A stretch of 64,000 nt of DNA. Origin: Desulfobacteraceae bacterium (lineage in GTDB: Bacteria; Desulfobacterota; Desulfobacteria; Desulfobacterales; JAABSP01). The first letter of the stretch is position 1; each line of letters opens with the position of its first letter. The stretch spans positions 1 to 64,000 of the forward strand of contig JAABSP010000003.1 in NCBI GenBank assembly GCA_011390345.1. Reading direction: 5' to 3'. Both the position numbers and the translations under genes were made by a program. This document shows, one piece after another, positions 53,539 to 63,247 of this stretch. A model generated the notes under the pieces. That model was not told the origin of the DNA. It saw nothing but the letters and a program-made list of their open reading frames with translations, and ran no database searches.

Positions 53539-55134
53539 TCATGCGGCGTCCTCCTGGTCAATTTTAAAGAATGCCGCCGTATTTTGCAGTTGCTTTGCAT
53601 AACCGTTGAACTCCTCCGCCATGCCGGCGATCTCTTCCGAAGCGCTTGCGTTTTGCTGCACCATTTGATCCAACTGCATCAGCGCCTGGTTGATCTGGTC
53701 CGCGCCGCTGTTTTGCTCGTTGCTGGCGGCGCTGATCTCCTGAACCAGTTCAGCGGTTTTGCGGATATCCGGAATGATCCGGCCGATCATCTCCCCCGCC
53801 TTTTCCGCGACGCCGACGCTGCTCGAAGAGAGACTGGCGATTTCAGCCGCCGATTCCTGGCTGCGCTCGGCAAGCTTCCGCACCTCGTTGGCCACGACCG
53901 CGAAGCCTTTGCCGTGTTCTCCGGCCCGGGCCGACTCGATGGCCGCGTTGAGCGCAAGGAGGTTGGTATTACGGGCGATCTCGTCGATAATTTTGATCTT
54001 GTCAGCGATCACCCGCATGGCTTCCACGGTCTGGGCGACTGCTTTGCCGCCTTCCTCGGCGTTTTGAGCCGCTTGCCGCGAGATGCGATCCGTCTGCATC
54101 GCGTTGTCCGCGTTCTGACGGATATTGGCCCCCATCTCCTCCATGGATGAGCTGACCTCCTCGGCGGATGCGGCCTGTTCCGCGGCGCCTTGAGCAAGCT
54201 GCTGGGCGGTGCCGCTCGTTTCATCGCTGATGGAAGCGATGCGGTCGGAAGCCGTTCTGACATCCGCGATAACGCTTCGCAGTTTTTCGCTCATCCGTTG
54301 CACATCGGCGATCAAACCTGATTTTCGTTCTTCCAGGGATATTTCATTCAGCGTTAGATTGCCGTTTGCTATCTGATTGGCGATGCTTGCGGCATCGGAC
54401 GGCTCGCCGCCCAGTTGCTTCAATATCAACCGGATGTTCCAGAGAAACGCGCCAAAGAGAATGCCGATGATGACCTGGAATATAAAAGAGGTCGTCAGCC
54501 AGAACGAAGCGAGATGTTTAGATTTTTTCACCTCATTTTGGGTTCTGAGATTAATGGCTTCGAAAAACCGATCCACCGGGTTCATGATCTTGACGACTTC
54601 TCCATGATAGCGGTGGTCAAATACAATTCTCAACGCGAATTCTCGCGGTGTTTCCCCTGGGTCGGGCTTACGGGGTCCTTCCACCACCCGGCCTTTTTCG
54701 ATGGTTTTCATGGCCTGTTCCTCTGTGGCGATCAAGGCGTTGGAATTGTTCGAAGCGTCTTGCAGAAGCGCTAATTCCTTCTTTGTAAACCCCAGTTCCT
54801 TCATGATATCCGTCTGCTTCTTGACCCGTCCTCTGTACAGATCTTTGCTGACGTAATCGGGCCGGGAAATCTCGCCGGCCCTCCAGTTGACTATATCCCA
54901 GTAAGCGTCCCGGTATTTTTCTTTCCCTGTCGCGACATAGGTCCTGCAGAGTCGGGTCAAATCCATGGACGTCTGACGGAATTCGTCGGCGATAAGATAA
55001 GACATGTATCGTGTTGTGTGAGTTTCATTCCCGGCGTCATTCGCATCCCTGGAAATCAACTGAGAAACGACCGATCCTGAAATAACGAAAATGGCGGCGA
55101 TAATCAGACAGATCATTTTTTTCTTGACGGTCAT
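53539..55134 (-). CDS. Methyl-accepting chemotaxis protein
   Basis: A 531-residue chemoreceptor from ATG 55134 ([15 protein letters not shown]), with GGGGGG 7 nt upstream; the frame extends 30 codons further into a repeat. Membrane helices at ~7-25 and ~205-230 flank a ~180-residue periplasmic sensor of helical type. HAMP and the signalling domain follow, with tip [20 protein letters not shown] and the E-x-G-K-G-F-A-V-V motif. The gene has a slightly different codon flavour and is bracketed by a REP-like element and an inverted repeat, hinting at local rearrangement. Confidence 0.92.
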   Translation of the reverse strand: MTVKKKMICLIIAAIFVISGSVVSQLISRDANDAGNETHTTRYMSYLIADEFRQTSMDLTRLCRTYVATGKEKYRDAYWDIVNWRAGEISRPDYVSKDLYRGRVKKQTDIMKELGFTKKELALLQDASNNSNALIATEEQAMKTIEKGRVVEGPRKPDPGETPREFALRIVFDHRYHGEVVKIMNPVDRFFEAINLRTQNEVKKSKHLASFWLTTSFIFQVIIGILFGAFLWNIRLILKQLGGEPSDAASIANQIANGNLTLNEISLEERKSGLIADVQRMSEKLRSVIADVRTASDRIASISDETSGTAQQLAQGAAEQAASAEEVSSSMEEMGANIRQNADNAMQTDRISRQAAQNAEEGGKAVAQTVEAMRVIADKIKIIDEIARNTNLLALNAAIESARAGEHGKGFAVVANEVRKLAERSQESAAEIASLSSSSVGVAEKAGEMIGRIIPDIRKTAELVQEISAASNEQNSGADQINQALMQLDQMVQQNASASEEIAGMAEEFNGYAKQLQNTAAFFKIDQEDAA

Positions 55135-55159
55135 CTGTTTACCCCCCTGAAAAAATTTT

Positions 55160-55351
55160 ACTCGATGCTCAAGTTTTTTCTTGTTGACTGAATTTATTGA
55201 CATTTTTTCAACAGGCAACTTCACAGCCCTGTCAACAAATTCATCATCTTATGATCATACAGCCTCAAAAACAGGATTGGCAGCTCGAATTTTTAACATA
55301 TTGAAAACACATGTGTTTCAAAATCAAGCTCAAAAAACTTGAATATCGAGT
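55160..55351. repeat. 192-bp segment bounded by 20-bp inverted repeats upstream of a chemoreceptor gene
   Basis: ACTCGATGCTCAAGTTTTTT (55160-55179) recurs inverted at 55332-55351 with 18 of 20 matches. The segment between is AT-rich and non-coding, and contains a perfect 14-bp palindrome AAACACATGTGTTT at 55306-55319. No target-site duplication is evident. It may be a small MITE-like element or paired regulatory sites. Confidence 0.6.
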
Positions 55352-55404
55352 GATAGGAAATTGATCAGGGCGGGGTCCATCATTTCTGATGAACCCCTCT
55401 CTTG

Positions 55405-55599
55405 TCAGCTCTCTTCGATGACGATGGCATCGGCTCCGCACTCATCTGCCGCCTGCCGGACTATCTCTTCATATTGTTTCGGGACCGGATTGACCTTGAC
55501 AATGGCCTCCAACTGGTCTTCGCTGTATCCGAAAACCTCAGGGCAGAGTTTGTGGCAGTTGCGATCTCCCATGCATCTTTCGGTGACCTGTACTTTCAT
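55405..55599 (-). CDS. Single-cluster ferredoxin with Asp in place of the second Cys ligand
   Basis: A 64-residue ferredoxin. The binding motif is Cys9-M-G-Asp12-R-N-Cys15-x3-Cys19-Pro, with the fourth Cys at 54. The second position, normally Cys, is Asp, as in the Pyrococcus furiosus ferredoxin (CIGDAICASLCP), where the Asp ligates a [4Fe-4S] cluster that readily converts to [3Fe-4S]. AAAGGAAGG precedes the ATG. It is a low-potential electron carrier; the likely partners are oxidoreductases elsewhere, since its neighbours are chemoreceptors. Confidence 0.9.
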   Translation of the reverse strand: MKVQVTERCMGDRNCHKLCPEVFGYSEDQLEAIVKVNPVPKQYEEIVRQAADECGADAIVIEES

Positions 55600-55696
55600 G
55601 GCATCCCTTCCTTTCTGTCTTGAATGATCGAAAACAACTCTTAAAAAGAGTCCTCTTGCTCGATATTGATTGTACCTTATTTATTGCGCAGATGGC

Positions 55697-55717
55697 AAAA
55701 AAACTGGTTATAACCAG
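55697..55717 (-). terminator. Weak intrinsic terminator of the downstream-facing chemoreceptor gene
   Basis: On the minus strand CTGGT-TATA-ACCAG (palindrome 55704-55717) is followed by seven T residues (55697-55703), starting 16 nt after the chemoreceptor stop. The stem is short. The palindrome is also ~105 bp upstream of the ferredoxin start and could double as an operator. Confidence 0.5.
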
Positions 55718-55733
55718 GATAATTCCCTTTTTT

Positions 55734-57761
55734 CTAGTATCTTTCGAACCCGTCCTCCATATCATCTTCGATCTCGATTTTAAAGTCCTGATCTCTCTGG
55801 GCTCCGGTTTTTTTCCGGATCACCGGCTTATGCTGCTGTTGCCGGGGGGCGGCCGGGGCCGGTTTTCTGTCGGAAAAGCCTCTCTTTTCGTCCAATTTGA
55901 AGAAGCCGATGGTCGTCTTCAGGTATTCGGCCTGCTCGGAGAGTTCGGTGGAGATGGAGGCCATCTCCTCGGTGGCCGATGCGTTCTGCTGGATCACCTC
56001 GTCAAGCTGGGTGATGGCTTTGGTGATCTGATCCGCGCCTGAATCCTGCTCCCTGCTGGCCGCAGTGATCTCCTGGACCAGCTCCGCGGTCTTCCGGATG
56101 TCCGGCAGGATCTGGGAGAGCATTTTCCCGGCCCGCTCCGCCACGTCGACGCTGGAGGCCGAAAGTTTGTTGATCTCGTTGGCCGCGATCTGGCTCCTCT
56201 CGGCCAGCTTTCGGACCTCAGACGCGACCACGGCAAAGCCTTTTCCGGTCTCCCCGGCCCTTGCCGCCTCGATGGCCGCGTTCAGGGCCAGCAGATCGGT
56301 CTGCCGCGCGATATCTTCGATAATGCCGATCTTCTCCGCGATGGTCTTCATGGCATGAACCGCCTCTTCCACGGCCTTGCCTCCCTCTTCAGCCTGTTGG
56401 GCCGCCTTGAGCGCGATCTTTTCGGTCTGGATGGCATTGTCCGCGTTCTGCCGGATGTTGGCCGCCATCTGCTCCATCGACGCTGAAGCTTCTTCTGCCG
56501 AAGCGGCCTGCTCAGAAGCCCCTTGGGAGAGCTGTTCCGTGGAGGCATTCAGCTCATGGCTTCCTGAAGAGACATTGTCTGCCGCGGACTGGACATCTCC
56601 GACAATTCCCCGAAGGCTCTTGACCATCTCCCGCAGGGATTGGGCCAGATCGCCGATCTCATCCTTCTGATCGATCTTGAGATCCGCGTCGAGATCTCCG
56701 CCGGCAACGATTCCGGCAAATTCGATCCCCTCCTTCATGGGGCCGACGATGCTTCGGGTGATGAAGACCGCGATCCCGAAGCCGATGATCAGGGCAAAGA
56801 AGAGGCCGATCACCATCATGTTTGTGGAGAATGAGAGGGCATTCTCCGCAGACAATGCAATGTCGTGCGTCTCCTCGATTCCCTTTTTCGCGACGCTTTG
56901 GGCCTGTTCCAGAACCTTGTTCGCGGCCGCCTGCCGCATTTCTGTAATCCGGTTAAGCTCGAGCCAGTTTTCCAGCAGGGTACTCATGGCCTGTTTATAG
57001 GCATTTGCCGATTCACGGATCTCTTTGAGCTGTTCGATGTTGGCCTCTCTTTCAATCATTTCCCGAAGCTGATTGAAGATCGTTTCAAGGGATTCGAATC
57101 GCTTCAGGGCCTCTTTGAGCATCTCGTGATCTCGAACCGCCTGTGCCTTGAAATTGGCCACCCGGACCTCATTGCCGGCATCGATGATGTCGTTGATCAG
57201 GTTGATCTTCGTCAGCCGGTCTATCAGGGCCTGGGGCTCTGTATATCCGCCGATCTCGGTCTTCATCGATTCATTTTGAGTGTCGAGAAGCTCCTGGCTT
57301 TTTTGCATGAACCGGGCCGCAGCAATATTCATCTGCTCCCGTTCGGCTGCGATCTTTTCATTGGTCGCAACGGTCTTTTCAGCCAGCTCCTCATACTTTC
57401 CGACATCGGTCTTGACCTGACTCACCGCATCATGCAATTTTACCAGCACCGGTTGAGCTTGGGCCAGATCCTCAGCCCGGCGAATTTCTGCCTTGATCGA
57501 TTCCAGGTTTTCCCGTCCCCTTTGCAGGTAGATCGGGTTGCGGCTCAAGGCATACCCCCGCATCTCGTACATGGTCTGAAGGGAGGTCCTTTCGATATTA
57601 TTGGATATCTCCACCTCCGGCACATAGGCATATGTCAGATGCCGGGTATCCCCCCGCACATCCAGCATGTTCCAGACGGCCATACCGCCAAGAATCGCTG
57701 CAATGGCGATCAGGATACCAAAGCCCAGACCGATTTTTTTTGCCAGTTTCAGATTTTTCAT
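55734..57761 (-). CDS. Methyl-accepting chemotaxis protein with long helical periplasmic sensor
   Basis: A 675-residue chemoreceptor from ATG 57761 ([11 protein letters not shown]), with GGAG 8 nt upstream; the frame extends 63 codons upstream without merit. First membrane helix ~9-30, a ~290-residue all-helical periplasmic region (a helical-bimodular size), second helix ~320-345, HAMP, then the signalling domain with tip [20 protein letters not shown]. It ends in a ~50-residue Lys/Arg/Gln-rich tail that continues past the last heptad; no clear CheR-tethering pentapeptide (W/F-x-x-F/Y) is seen, although the end reads GFERY. The ligand is unknown. Confidence 0.93.
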   Translation of the reverse strand: MKNLKLAKKIGLGFGILIAIAAILGGMAVWNMLDVRGDTRHLTYAYVPEVEISNNIERTSLQTMYEMRGYALSRNPIYLQRGRENLESIKAEIRRAEDLAQAQPVLVKLHDAVSQVKTDVGKYEELAEKTVATNEKIAAEREQMNIAAARFMQKSQELLDTQNESMKTEIGGYTEPQALIDRLTKINLINDIIDAGNEVRVANFKAQAVRDHEMLKEALKRFESLETIFNQLREMIEREANIEQLKEIRESANAYKQAMSTLLENWLELNRITEMRQAAANKVLEQAQSVAKKGIEETHDIALSAENALSFSTNMMVIGLFFALIIGFGIAVFITRSIVGPMKEGIEFAGIVAGGDLDADLKIDQKDEIGDLAQSLREMVKSLRGIVGDVQSAADNVSSGSHELNASTEQLSQGASEQAASAEEASASMEQMAANIRQNADNAIQTEKIALKAAQQAEEGGKAVEEAVHAMKTIAEKIGIIEDIARQTDLLALNAAIEAARAGETGKGFAVVASEVRKLAERSQIAANEINKLSASSVDVAERAGKMLSQILPDIRKTAELVQEITAASREQDSGADQITKAITQLDEVIQQNASATEEMASISTELSEQAEYLKTTIGFFKLDEKRGFSDRKPAPAAPRQQQHKPVIRKKTGAQRDQDFKIEIEDDMEDGFERY

Positions 57762-58152
57762 TTTTTTTCTCCATAAAGAGTTGGGAAAGAGATAGGGTAC
57801 AATTTTAGGCGGATTGTAGGATACCTCTTTTCCGGATTCAAGTAAACAATGGTTCGTTAATTTTCCCGGTTTACAGGGCTGTAAACTATAACCACCCGAA
57901 ATTATTGAAAGCAGGGTTTTAGGCGGCCTGTCATAACCAATTGAAATCATAAAATTTAAAATTTTTTACCGGACTACCGGACTATTGGTAAAATTAAGTT
58001 TAATAAAATAATATCCCCTCATTCTCTGAAGGTTTCTCCGACAGTATCGTTGAAAAATTTGACACCGGTGCGGGATTGGTGGTAGAAATTTCAAGATGCC
58101 GCTGCTCTGAACCTGACCGTCAATCAAAAGGGATGCACAGGAAAGGGAGAAG
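57762..58152. other. 391-bp AT-rich intergenic region between divergent genes
   Basis: No gene is visible. It holds upstream regions for the chemoreceptor (minus) and the flavoprotein (plus). Symmetric sites: an 18-bp palindrome GTTTACAGGGCTGTAAAC (57870-57887) and a tandem ACCGGACT pair (57968-57975, 57976-57983). I could not find a clean sigma-54 or sigma-70 promoter. Confidence 0.6.
57870..57887. promoter_or_regulatory. 18-bp palindrome, candidate operator
   Basis: GTTTACAG-GG-CTGTAAAC is a perfect 8-bp inverted repeat with a 2-bp centre, 109 bp upstream of the chemoreceptor ATG at 57761. The size and symmetry suit a dimeric regulator such as a GntR/LacI-like or Crp-like protein; which one is not known. 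Confidence 0.45.
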
Positions 58153-58749
58153 ATGAATATATCAAAGAAAATCATGGGGATCGGCGCAAGCCCCCGGGCA
58201 AACGGAAACTCTGATATCCTGTTGAAACAAATCCTAAAAGGAGCAAAAGCGGAGAAGGTCGATGCCGCTGCCTTCTTTCTGCGGGATTATGATTTCAAAT
58301 CCTGCATCGGATGCGAACGGTGCAGAAAGGAGAAAATCTGCACCGGCCTTAAAGACGGGATGACGCTGCTCTACCCGGAGATCATGGAATCCAAGGCCAT
58401 GGTCTGGGTCTCTCCGACCCACACCTACAACGTCACCGCGATGATGAAAGCCTTCATCGACCGGCTCTACTGCTTCTACACCTTTGAAGATACCCGCCCC
58501 AGAAACTGGGCGAGCCGGCTTGCGGGGCAGGATCGGAAGATCCTCATCGCAACGGTCTGCGAGCAGGTCGATGCAGAGGACATGGGCGTGACCATGGAGG
58601 CCATGCGGCTTCCGGCAAAGGCGATGGGGTATGAAGTGGTGGAGGAGATCGTGGTCTTCAACAAGTTCGACCGGGGGATCATCAAGGAGGATGGGGCGGT
58701 GCTGGAAAGGGCCTTTGAGGCCGGAAAACAACTTGCGCTTCTTCTCTGA
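58153..58749 (+). CDS. Iron-sulfur flavoprotein / NADPH-dependent FMN reductase family protein
   Basis: A 198-residue flavodoxin-fold protein. The FMN phosphate loop is GIGASPRANGNSD (residues ~9-21), and the compact cysteine motif Cys51-x2-Cys54-x2-Cys57-x5-Cys63 (CIGCERCRKEKIC) matches the unusual cluster-binding site of iron-sulfur flavoproteins from methanogens and sulfate reducers. WVSPTHTYNVTAMMKAFIDR is the second flavin-contact region. It should shuttle electrons between ferredoxin and FMN, possibly in oxygen detoxification. AAAGGGAGA precedes the ATG. The binding-protein gene follows by 32 bp and may be cotranscribed. Confidence 0.88.
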   Translation: MNISKKIMGIGASPRANGNSDILLKQILKGAKAEKVDAAAFFLRDYDFKSCIGCERCRKEKICTGLKDGMTLLYPEIMESKAMVWVSPTHTYNVTAMMKAFIDRLYCFYTFEDTRPRNWASRLAGQDRKILIATVCEQVDAEDMGVTMEAMRLPAKAMGYEVVEEIVVFNKFDRGIIKEDGAVLERAFEAGKQLALLL

Positions 58750-58781
58750 TCGGCCCATACCCTTACCATATTGGGGACAAA

Positions 58782-59804
58782 ATGATCGCCTTTTTTCGAT
58801 ATGCCCTCTTTTCGATCGTTCTGATCCTGCTGGGGGGAACCGTGCTGCTCCGGCTTGCCGACTCGAACCATCCTACCCATGCAGATAATGTTCCGGATGC
58901 GATCCGAATCGCCACCACCGAGAAGAGCATCCTCGGGTGGAGCACCCGGATCGCACACAAAAAGAACTTCTTCCAAAAGAACGGGATAAGGCCGGTATTC
59001 CTCTACAACCGGTACGGCAAAGAGAATCTGCAGGATATGTTGGAGGGAAAGGCCGATATCGCGATCTCCTCGGAGACGCCCTTTGTCCGTGCGGTCCTGA
59101 AAAAAGAGCCGATCTGCGCACTCGCTGTACTCACGACGGCCCGGGATCATATCCGAATCATCGCAAGAAAGGATAGCGGGATCCAATCCCCGAAAGATCT
59201 CAGGGGCAAGCGCATCGGTTTGGTCCCGGATTCCAACGGCGAATACCTGCTCGATCTGGTGCTGACAATGGATGGGCTGGAACCGGATGCGGTCCGGCGG
59301 ATCGATCTCTCCCCAAAAGAGATGATCCATGCGCTGGAGAAGGGAGAAATCGATGCGGCAACGATCTGGAAGCCCTTCAATGTCCGGCTTCTGGCGGCAT
59401 TGGGGGAAAATGGGATCGCTTTCGATGCCAAAGGGATCTATTCCAGCTATTTTGTCCTCTCGACCCGGAAAAGCTTTCTGGAAAAAGAACCGGAAAAGAT
59501 CGAAAAAGTGCTTCGATCCCTTGCCGAGGTTCCCCGTTTCTACGAGGAGAACCCCCAGGAGATGATCGATATCCTTTCCGAATACGTTCCGGAGATAAAA
59601 AGGGAGGGGATGCAGTTATCCTCTAAGAATTACGATGTCGGGCCCCGGCTGGATCAGGCATTTGTCTATACGCTGGAGGATCAGGCCCGATGGATGATAC
59701 GCAAAGGAGAGGTTGAATCTGCTGAAATGCCGAATATCCTAAACTACATCTGCCCTGAGCCGCTCGGCCGGGTCCTGCCGGAAAACATGCGGATTATCCG
59801 GTAA
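58782..59804 (+). CDS. NMT1/SsuA-like solute-binding protein (copy 1)
   Basis: A 340-residue periplasmic-type binding protein with an N-terminal hydrophobic segment (FSIVLILLGGTVLLRLA) that may stay as a membrane anchor, since no lipobox Cys is present. The ligand-binding fold follows: IRIATTEKSILGWS, GKADIAISSETPFV, PKDLRGKRIGLVPDSNGEY and KGEIDAATIWKPFNVRL, all typical of the NMT1/THI5/SsuA group that binds sulfonates, nitrate, thiamine precursors or similar. No ABC permease or ATPase is nearby; a second such protein and a hybrid kinase follow, so it probably presents a ligand to the kinase. Confidence 0.88.
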   Translation: MIAFFRYALFSIVLILLGGTVLLRLADSNHPTHADNVPDAIRIATTEKSILGWSTRIAHKKNFFQKNGIRPVFLYNRYGKENLQDMLEGKADIAISSETPFVRAVLKKEPICALAVLTTARDHIRIIARKDSGIQSPKDLRGKRIGLVPDSNGEYLLDLVLTMDGLEPDAVRRIDLSPKEMIHALEKGEIDAATIWKPFNVRLLAALGENGIAFDAKGIYSSYFVLSTRKSFLEKEPEKIEKVLRSLAEVPRFYEENPQEMIDILSEYVPEIKREGMQLSSKNYDVGPRLDQAFVYTLEDQARWMIRKGEVESAEMPNILNYICPEPLGRVLPENMRIIR

Positions 59805-59857
59805 AGCAAAAAAAATTTCAACAGGATGTTCCGATTCCACTAAGGAGAGGATGCGGA

Positions 59858-60868
59858 ATGAGTACAAAAAAGCGGTTTGCAATTCTGATCCCGGCGGCGC
59901 TCTTTCTTCTCATCGTCGTCAGCTATTGGTTCCATCTCTGGCTTCCGAAAGAGAAGAGAACGACTCATCTCATCTTGGGCACATCGGCTTCGATAAGCGC
60001 GGGACTTTTGAGCATTGCGGAAAACCAGGGCTATTTCCGGGAAGAGGAGATCCGGGCCGAGATCCGTCGGTACAGCTCAGCAGGCGTCGCTTTTAAAGAA
60101 ATGCTGGACCGTAAGATCGATATGGCCGGTGTCTCGGAAACGCCTCTGGTCTATAAAGCCTTTTCCCGGGAGAATTTTCGGATCGTTGCGGTCGGCTCCA
60201 CAACCAGCAGCGATCCCAAGATCGTCGTCCGAAGATCGTCCAATGTTTTCTTCCCCAAAGATCTTTCCGGGAAGCGGATCGGAACCACCAGAGCAGGCCA
60301 ATCAGCGCACTTCTTTTTGTCGCTTTTCCTGCTGAAACACACGATACCCGAAGAGGAAGTCACGATCCTTCACGATTCCCCGGCCGCGATCGTCGATCGT
60401 CTGGTCTCCGGAGATCTTGACGCGGCATCCCTTTTCGAGCCATTCGCGTTTGAGGCCGCAAAGCGGCTCGGAGAGGGCGGTCTTCTCTTCGAGGAGGCTG
60501 GCCTCTACCATAAAACCTTCTGCCTGACCGCGAGACCCGAATGGATCGAACGGAATCGGGAACCGCTCAAAAGTTTTCTTCGGGCCCTGATCCGGGCCGA
60601 AAGCTTCTGTCAGAACCATCCGGATGCGGCAATGAAGATCATTGCAGAAGATATTTCCGCAGATCCGGAGGTGGTTCAAAATTTTATCCGCAAAGCTTCC
60701 TTCGGGGTCAATCTTCACGGCTCCCTTATCGAAACCCTGCGGGATCAGGCCCGTTGGGCCCTTCGACAAAAACTTGTCCGGGATGAAAAGATCCCCCTTT
60801 TCCATCGCCTGATCGACCCGACCCTCCTGCGGGAGATCGATCCGGGCCGGGTCGGCATCGGTCTATGA
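59858..60868 (+). CDS. NMT1/SsuA-like solute-binding protein (copy 2)
   Basis: A 336-residue paralogue of the preceding protein, again with an N-terminal membrane-anchoring helix (FAILIPAALFLLIVVSYWF) and no lipobox. Seen: LILGTSASISAGLLSIAENQ, DRKIDMAGVSETPLVYKAF, PKDLSGKRIGTTRAGQSAH and SGDLDAASLFEPFAFEAA. Divergence between copies is large, so the ligands probably differ. AAGGAGAG lies before the ATG. The gap to the hybrid kinase is 13 bp, so the three genes form one operon. Confidence 0.88.
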   Translation: MSTKKRFAILIPAALFLLIVVSYWFHLWLPKEKRTTHLILGTSASISAGLLSIAENQGYFREEEIRAEIRRYSSAGVAFKEMLDRKIDMAGVSETPLVYKAFSRENFRIVAVGSTTSSDPKIVVRRSSNVFFPKDLSGKRIGTTRAGQSAHFFLSLFLLKHTIPEEEVTILHDSPAAIVDRLVSGDLDAASLFEPFAFEAAKRLGEGGLLFEEAGLYHKTFCLTARPEWIERNREPLKSFLRALIRAESFCQNHPDAAMKIIAEDISADPEVVQNFIRKASFGVNLHGSLIETLRDQARWALRQKLVRDEKIPLFHRLIDPTLLREIDPGRVGIGL

Positions 60869-60881
60869 AGGTTCATATCCG

Positions 60882-63230
60882 ATGAAGCTCTCCACAAAGC
60901 TGCGGCTCAATGCTTCACTTCTGATCGCCCTGGCCATTCTGATCAGTTTCGGCGCTTTTGCCAGCTATAAGAATGTCATAGATGCCTTTGCCAAAAGTGC
61001 GCGGGTCGATCTCATCCGGATTGAGGCATTCGAGCTGAACTCCCTGACCCTCGATTTCCTCCTGAGCCGGACCGAGCGGGCAAAGGTCCAGTGGCTGGCC
61101 AAACATGAGGAGATGGCCCAAGGCTGGAACAGCGGTCAATTTTCCTTGAAAAGCGAACAGGCGCTGCTGGCGAAGATCCGGCGGAACCATTCCGATCTCA
61201 TGACGATCTTTCCGATGATCGCCCAAAGGCTTGAGGGAGCATACGGGCAGGAACTGTCTGAGGATGAGTTCGTCAGCCGCTTTTCGTCCCAGATTCTGCT
61301 CAAGACCCGGGTGATCGTCTCCGCAGCCGAGCAGCTCGAAGCCATGACCAAGATCCGGGTGGTAAAGGATCTGAAAAAGGCCGGATGGATCATCTTCTTT
61401 TTGAACGGCGCGGCGCTCTTTATGGTGGCGCTTATCTCCCTGGGCATTCAGCAATCCATGCTCCAACCCCTGGTGCGGCTCCATCAGGCAGCGGTCCGGA
61501 TCAGCAGCGGGGATTGGGCCGCAAGAACCGGTGTGCAGTCCGATGATGAGATGGGGGAGGTCTCCGCGGCCTTTGACGACATGGTGGAAAATCTTGCCAG
61601 GACCACGGTCTCCCGGGATCGCCTGCTCGCGGAGATCGACAGCCATCAAAGGACGTTTTCGGCGCTTAGGGAGAGCGAAGAGAAGCTGCGATCCATCATG
61701 GCCGCGGCCAAGGATGCGATCATCATGATGGACGAGGAGGAGATCGTCACCTTCTGGAATCCGGCTGCAGAGACGATTTTCGGTTATGAGGCCGGTGCGA
61801 TCATCGGGCAAAATCTCCATGAGACCCTCTCGCCCCATTATGGGGAGGTGGATGCGGAGAATATCCGCGCCTTTGTCCGCACCGGAAACGGAAAGATCCC
61901 GGGCCAGAGCATCGAAGTGACCGCACTTCGAAAGGGGGGCGAAACATTTCCGGCAGAAATCTCCCTCTCCCGGGCCAGAATCGAGGGGCGATGGAATGCT
62001 GTGGTCATTCTGCGGGACATCACCGAGAAGAAGGGGGTGGAGGCCCGCCTGCGCCAGTCCGAGAAGATGGAGTCGATCGGACATCTGGCCGGAGGAATCG
62101 CGCACGATTTCAACAATATCCTCTATGCAGCGATGGGCTACACCGAGCTGTCGCAGGATATCATCGAAGAGGGATCGCCTGCAAAAAAATATCTGAAGGA
62201 GGTCTACGAATCCCTGGAGCGGGCAAAACACCTGGTGCAGCAGATACTGACCTTTGCCCGGAAGGGGGAGGAGAAGGTCCAGCCGGTTCCGGTGGCCGGC
62301 ATTGTCCGGGAGGCATTGAACCTGATCCGCTCCACGGTTCCCACCACCATCGAGATCCGACAGGAGATCGACAGCAAGAAATCGGTCATGGCCGATCCCA
62401 CCCAGCTCCATCAGGTGGTGATCAATCTCTGCGCAAATGGGGCCCATGCCATGGAAGAGGAGGGAGGAATCCTGACGGTTCAAGTCGAAGAAACCTATCT
62501 CGATTTCGAGATGGCCAAAGGATTTACGGACCTGAATCCAGGCGATTATCTGGTGCTGAAGGTATCGGATACGGGCATGGGCATCGAACCGGATCTTTTA
62601 GACTCGATCTTCGACCCTTTTTTCACCACAAAGGAGACCGGAAAGGGAACCGGGCTGGGGCTTTCGGTGGTTCACGGCATCGTCCGGAGCTGCTGCGGCG
62701 ACATCCGGGTGAAAAGCCGGGTGGGGAGAGGAACCGATTTTTCGGTCTATCTGCCCCTCATCGATTCCCAAAAAGAGGCCAGAGCCCATGAAGCTGAGGC
62801 TGAAGTATCCCTGCCGCGCGGAGAGGAGCGGATTCTGGTGATCGATGATGAGCCCCCCATCGCCCGGATGGTGGGCAAGATGCTCACAAGGCTCGGCTAC
62901 ACCGTTTTCACCCTGACCAGCAGCACAGAGGCGCTGAAGCGATTCAAGGCCGCGCCCGAGGCATTCGATCTGGTGATCACCGATATGACCATGCCGGCCA
63001 TGGCCGGAGATCGGCTGGCCCGGGAGATGATCCGTATCAGGCCCGATCTGCCCGTGATTCTATGCACCGGATACCATAACAGGATCTCGGACGAGAGTGT
63101 TCAAAAGTCCGGAATTGCGGCATTCGTGATGAAGCCGGTGGGAAAGCAGGAGCTGGCTGAGGCTGTGCGCAGGGCGCTGGATAGGGAAGATCCCCCTCGG
63201 CTGTTGGGGGAAACCGCGGTCGTCAAATAA
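60882..63230 (+). CDS. Membrane hybrid histidine kinase: sensor-HAMP-PAS-kinase-REC
   Basis: A 782-residue kinase. Membrane helices at ~10-30 and ~170-190 flank a ~140-residue periplasmic helical region; then HAMP (QPLVRLHQAAVRISSGDWAA), PAS (~265-385, EEIVTFWNPAAETIFGYEA), HisKA with His in LAGGIAHDFNNILYAAMGY, HATPase (DTGMGIEPDLLDSIFDPFF, in part), and a C-terminal receiver (RILVIDDEPPIARMV, Asp in LVITDMTMPAMAG). Its position 13 bp after two binding-protein genes suggests that ligand-loaded binding proteins are its input. No output regulator is adjacent. Confidence 0.93.
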   Translation: MKLSTKLRLNASLLIALAILISFGAFASYKNVIDAFAKSARVDLIRIEAFELNSLTLDFLLSRTERAKVQWLAKHEEMAQGWNSGQFSLKSEQALLAKIRRNHSDLMTIFPMIAQRLEGAYGQELSEDEFVSRFSSQILLKTRVIVSAAEQLEAMTKIRVVKDLKKAGWIIFFLNGAALFMVALISLGIQQSMLQPLVRLHQAAVRISSGDWAARTGVQSDDEMGEVSAAFDDMVENLARTTVSRDRLLAEIDSHQRTFSALRESEEKLRSIMAAAKDAIIMMDEEEIVTFWNPAAETIFGYEAGAIIGQNLHETLSPHYGEVDAENIRAFVRTGNGKIPGQSIEVTALRKGGETFPAEISLSRARIEGRWNAVVILRDITEKKGVEARLRQSEKMESIGHLAGGIAHDFNNILYAAMGYTELSQDIIEEGSPAKKYLKEVYESLERAKHLVQQILTFARKGEEKVQPVPVAGIVREALNLIRSTVPTTIEIRQEIDSKKSVMADPTQLHQVVINLCANGAHAMEEEGGILTVQVEETYLDFEMAKGFTDLNPGDYLVLKVSDTGMGIEPDLLDSIFDPFFTTKETGKGTGLGLSVVHGIVRSCCGDIRVKSRVGRGTDFSVYLPLIDSQKEARAHEAEAEVSLPRGEERILVIDDEPPIARMVGKMLTRLGYTVFTLTSSTEALKRFKAAPEAFDLVITDMTMPAMAGDRLAREMIRIRPDLPVILCTGYHNRISDESVQKSGIAAFVMKPVGKQELAEAVRRALDREDPPRLLGETAVVK

Positions 63231-63247
63231 AGCGGGGCCTAAAGGAT

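Noticed and set aside
60915-62483. A 522-codon open frame antisense to the hybrid kinase
   Set aside because: Shadow; the sense frame has HAMP, PAS, kinase and receiver signatures.
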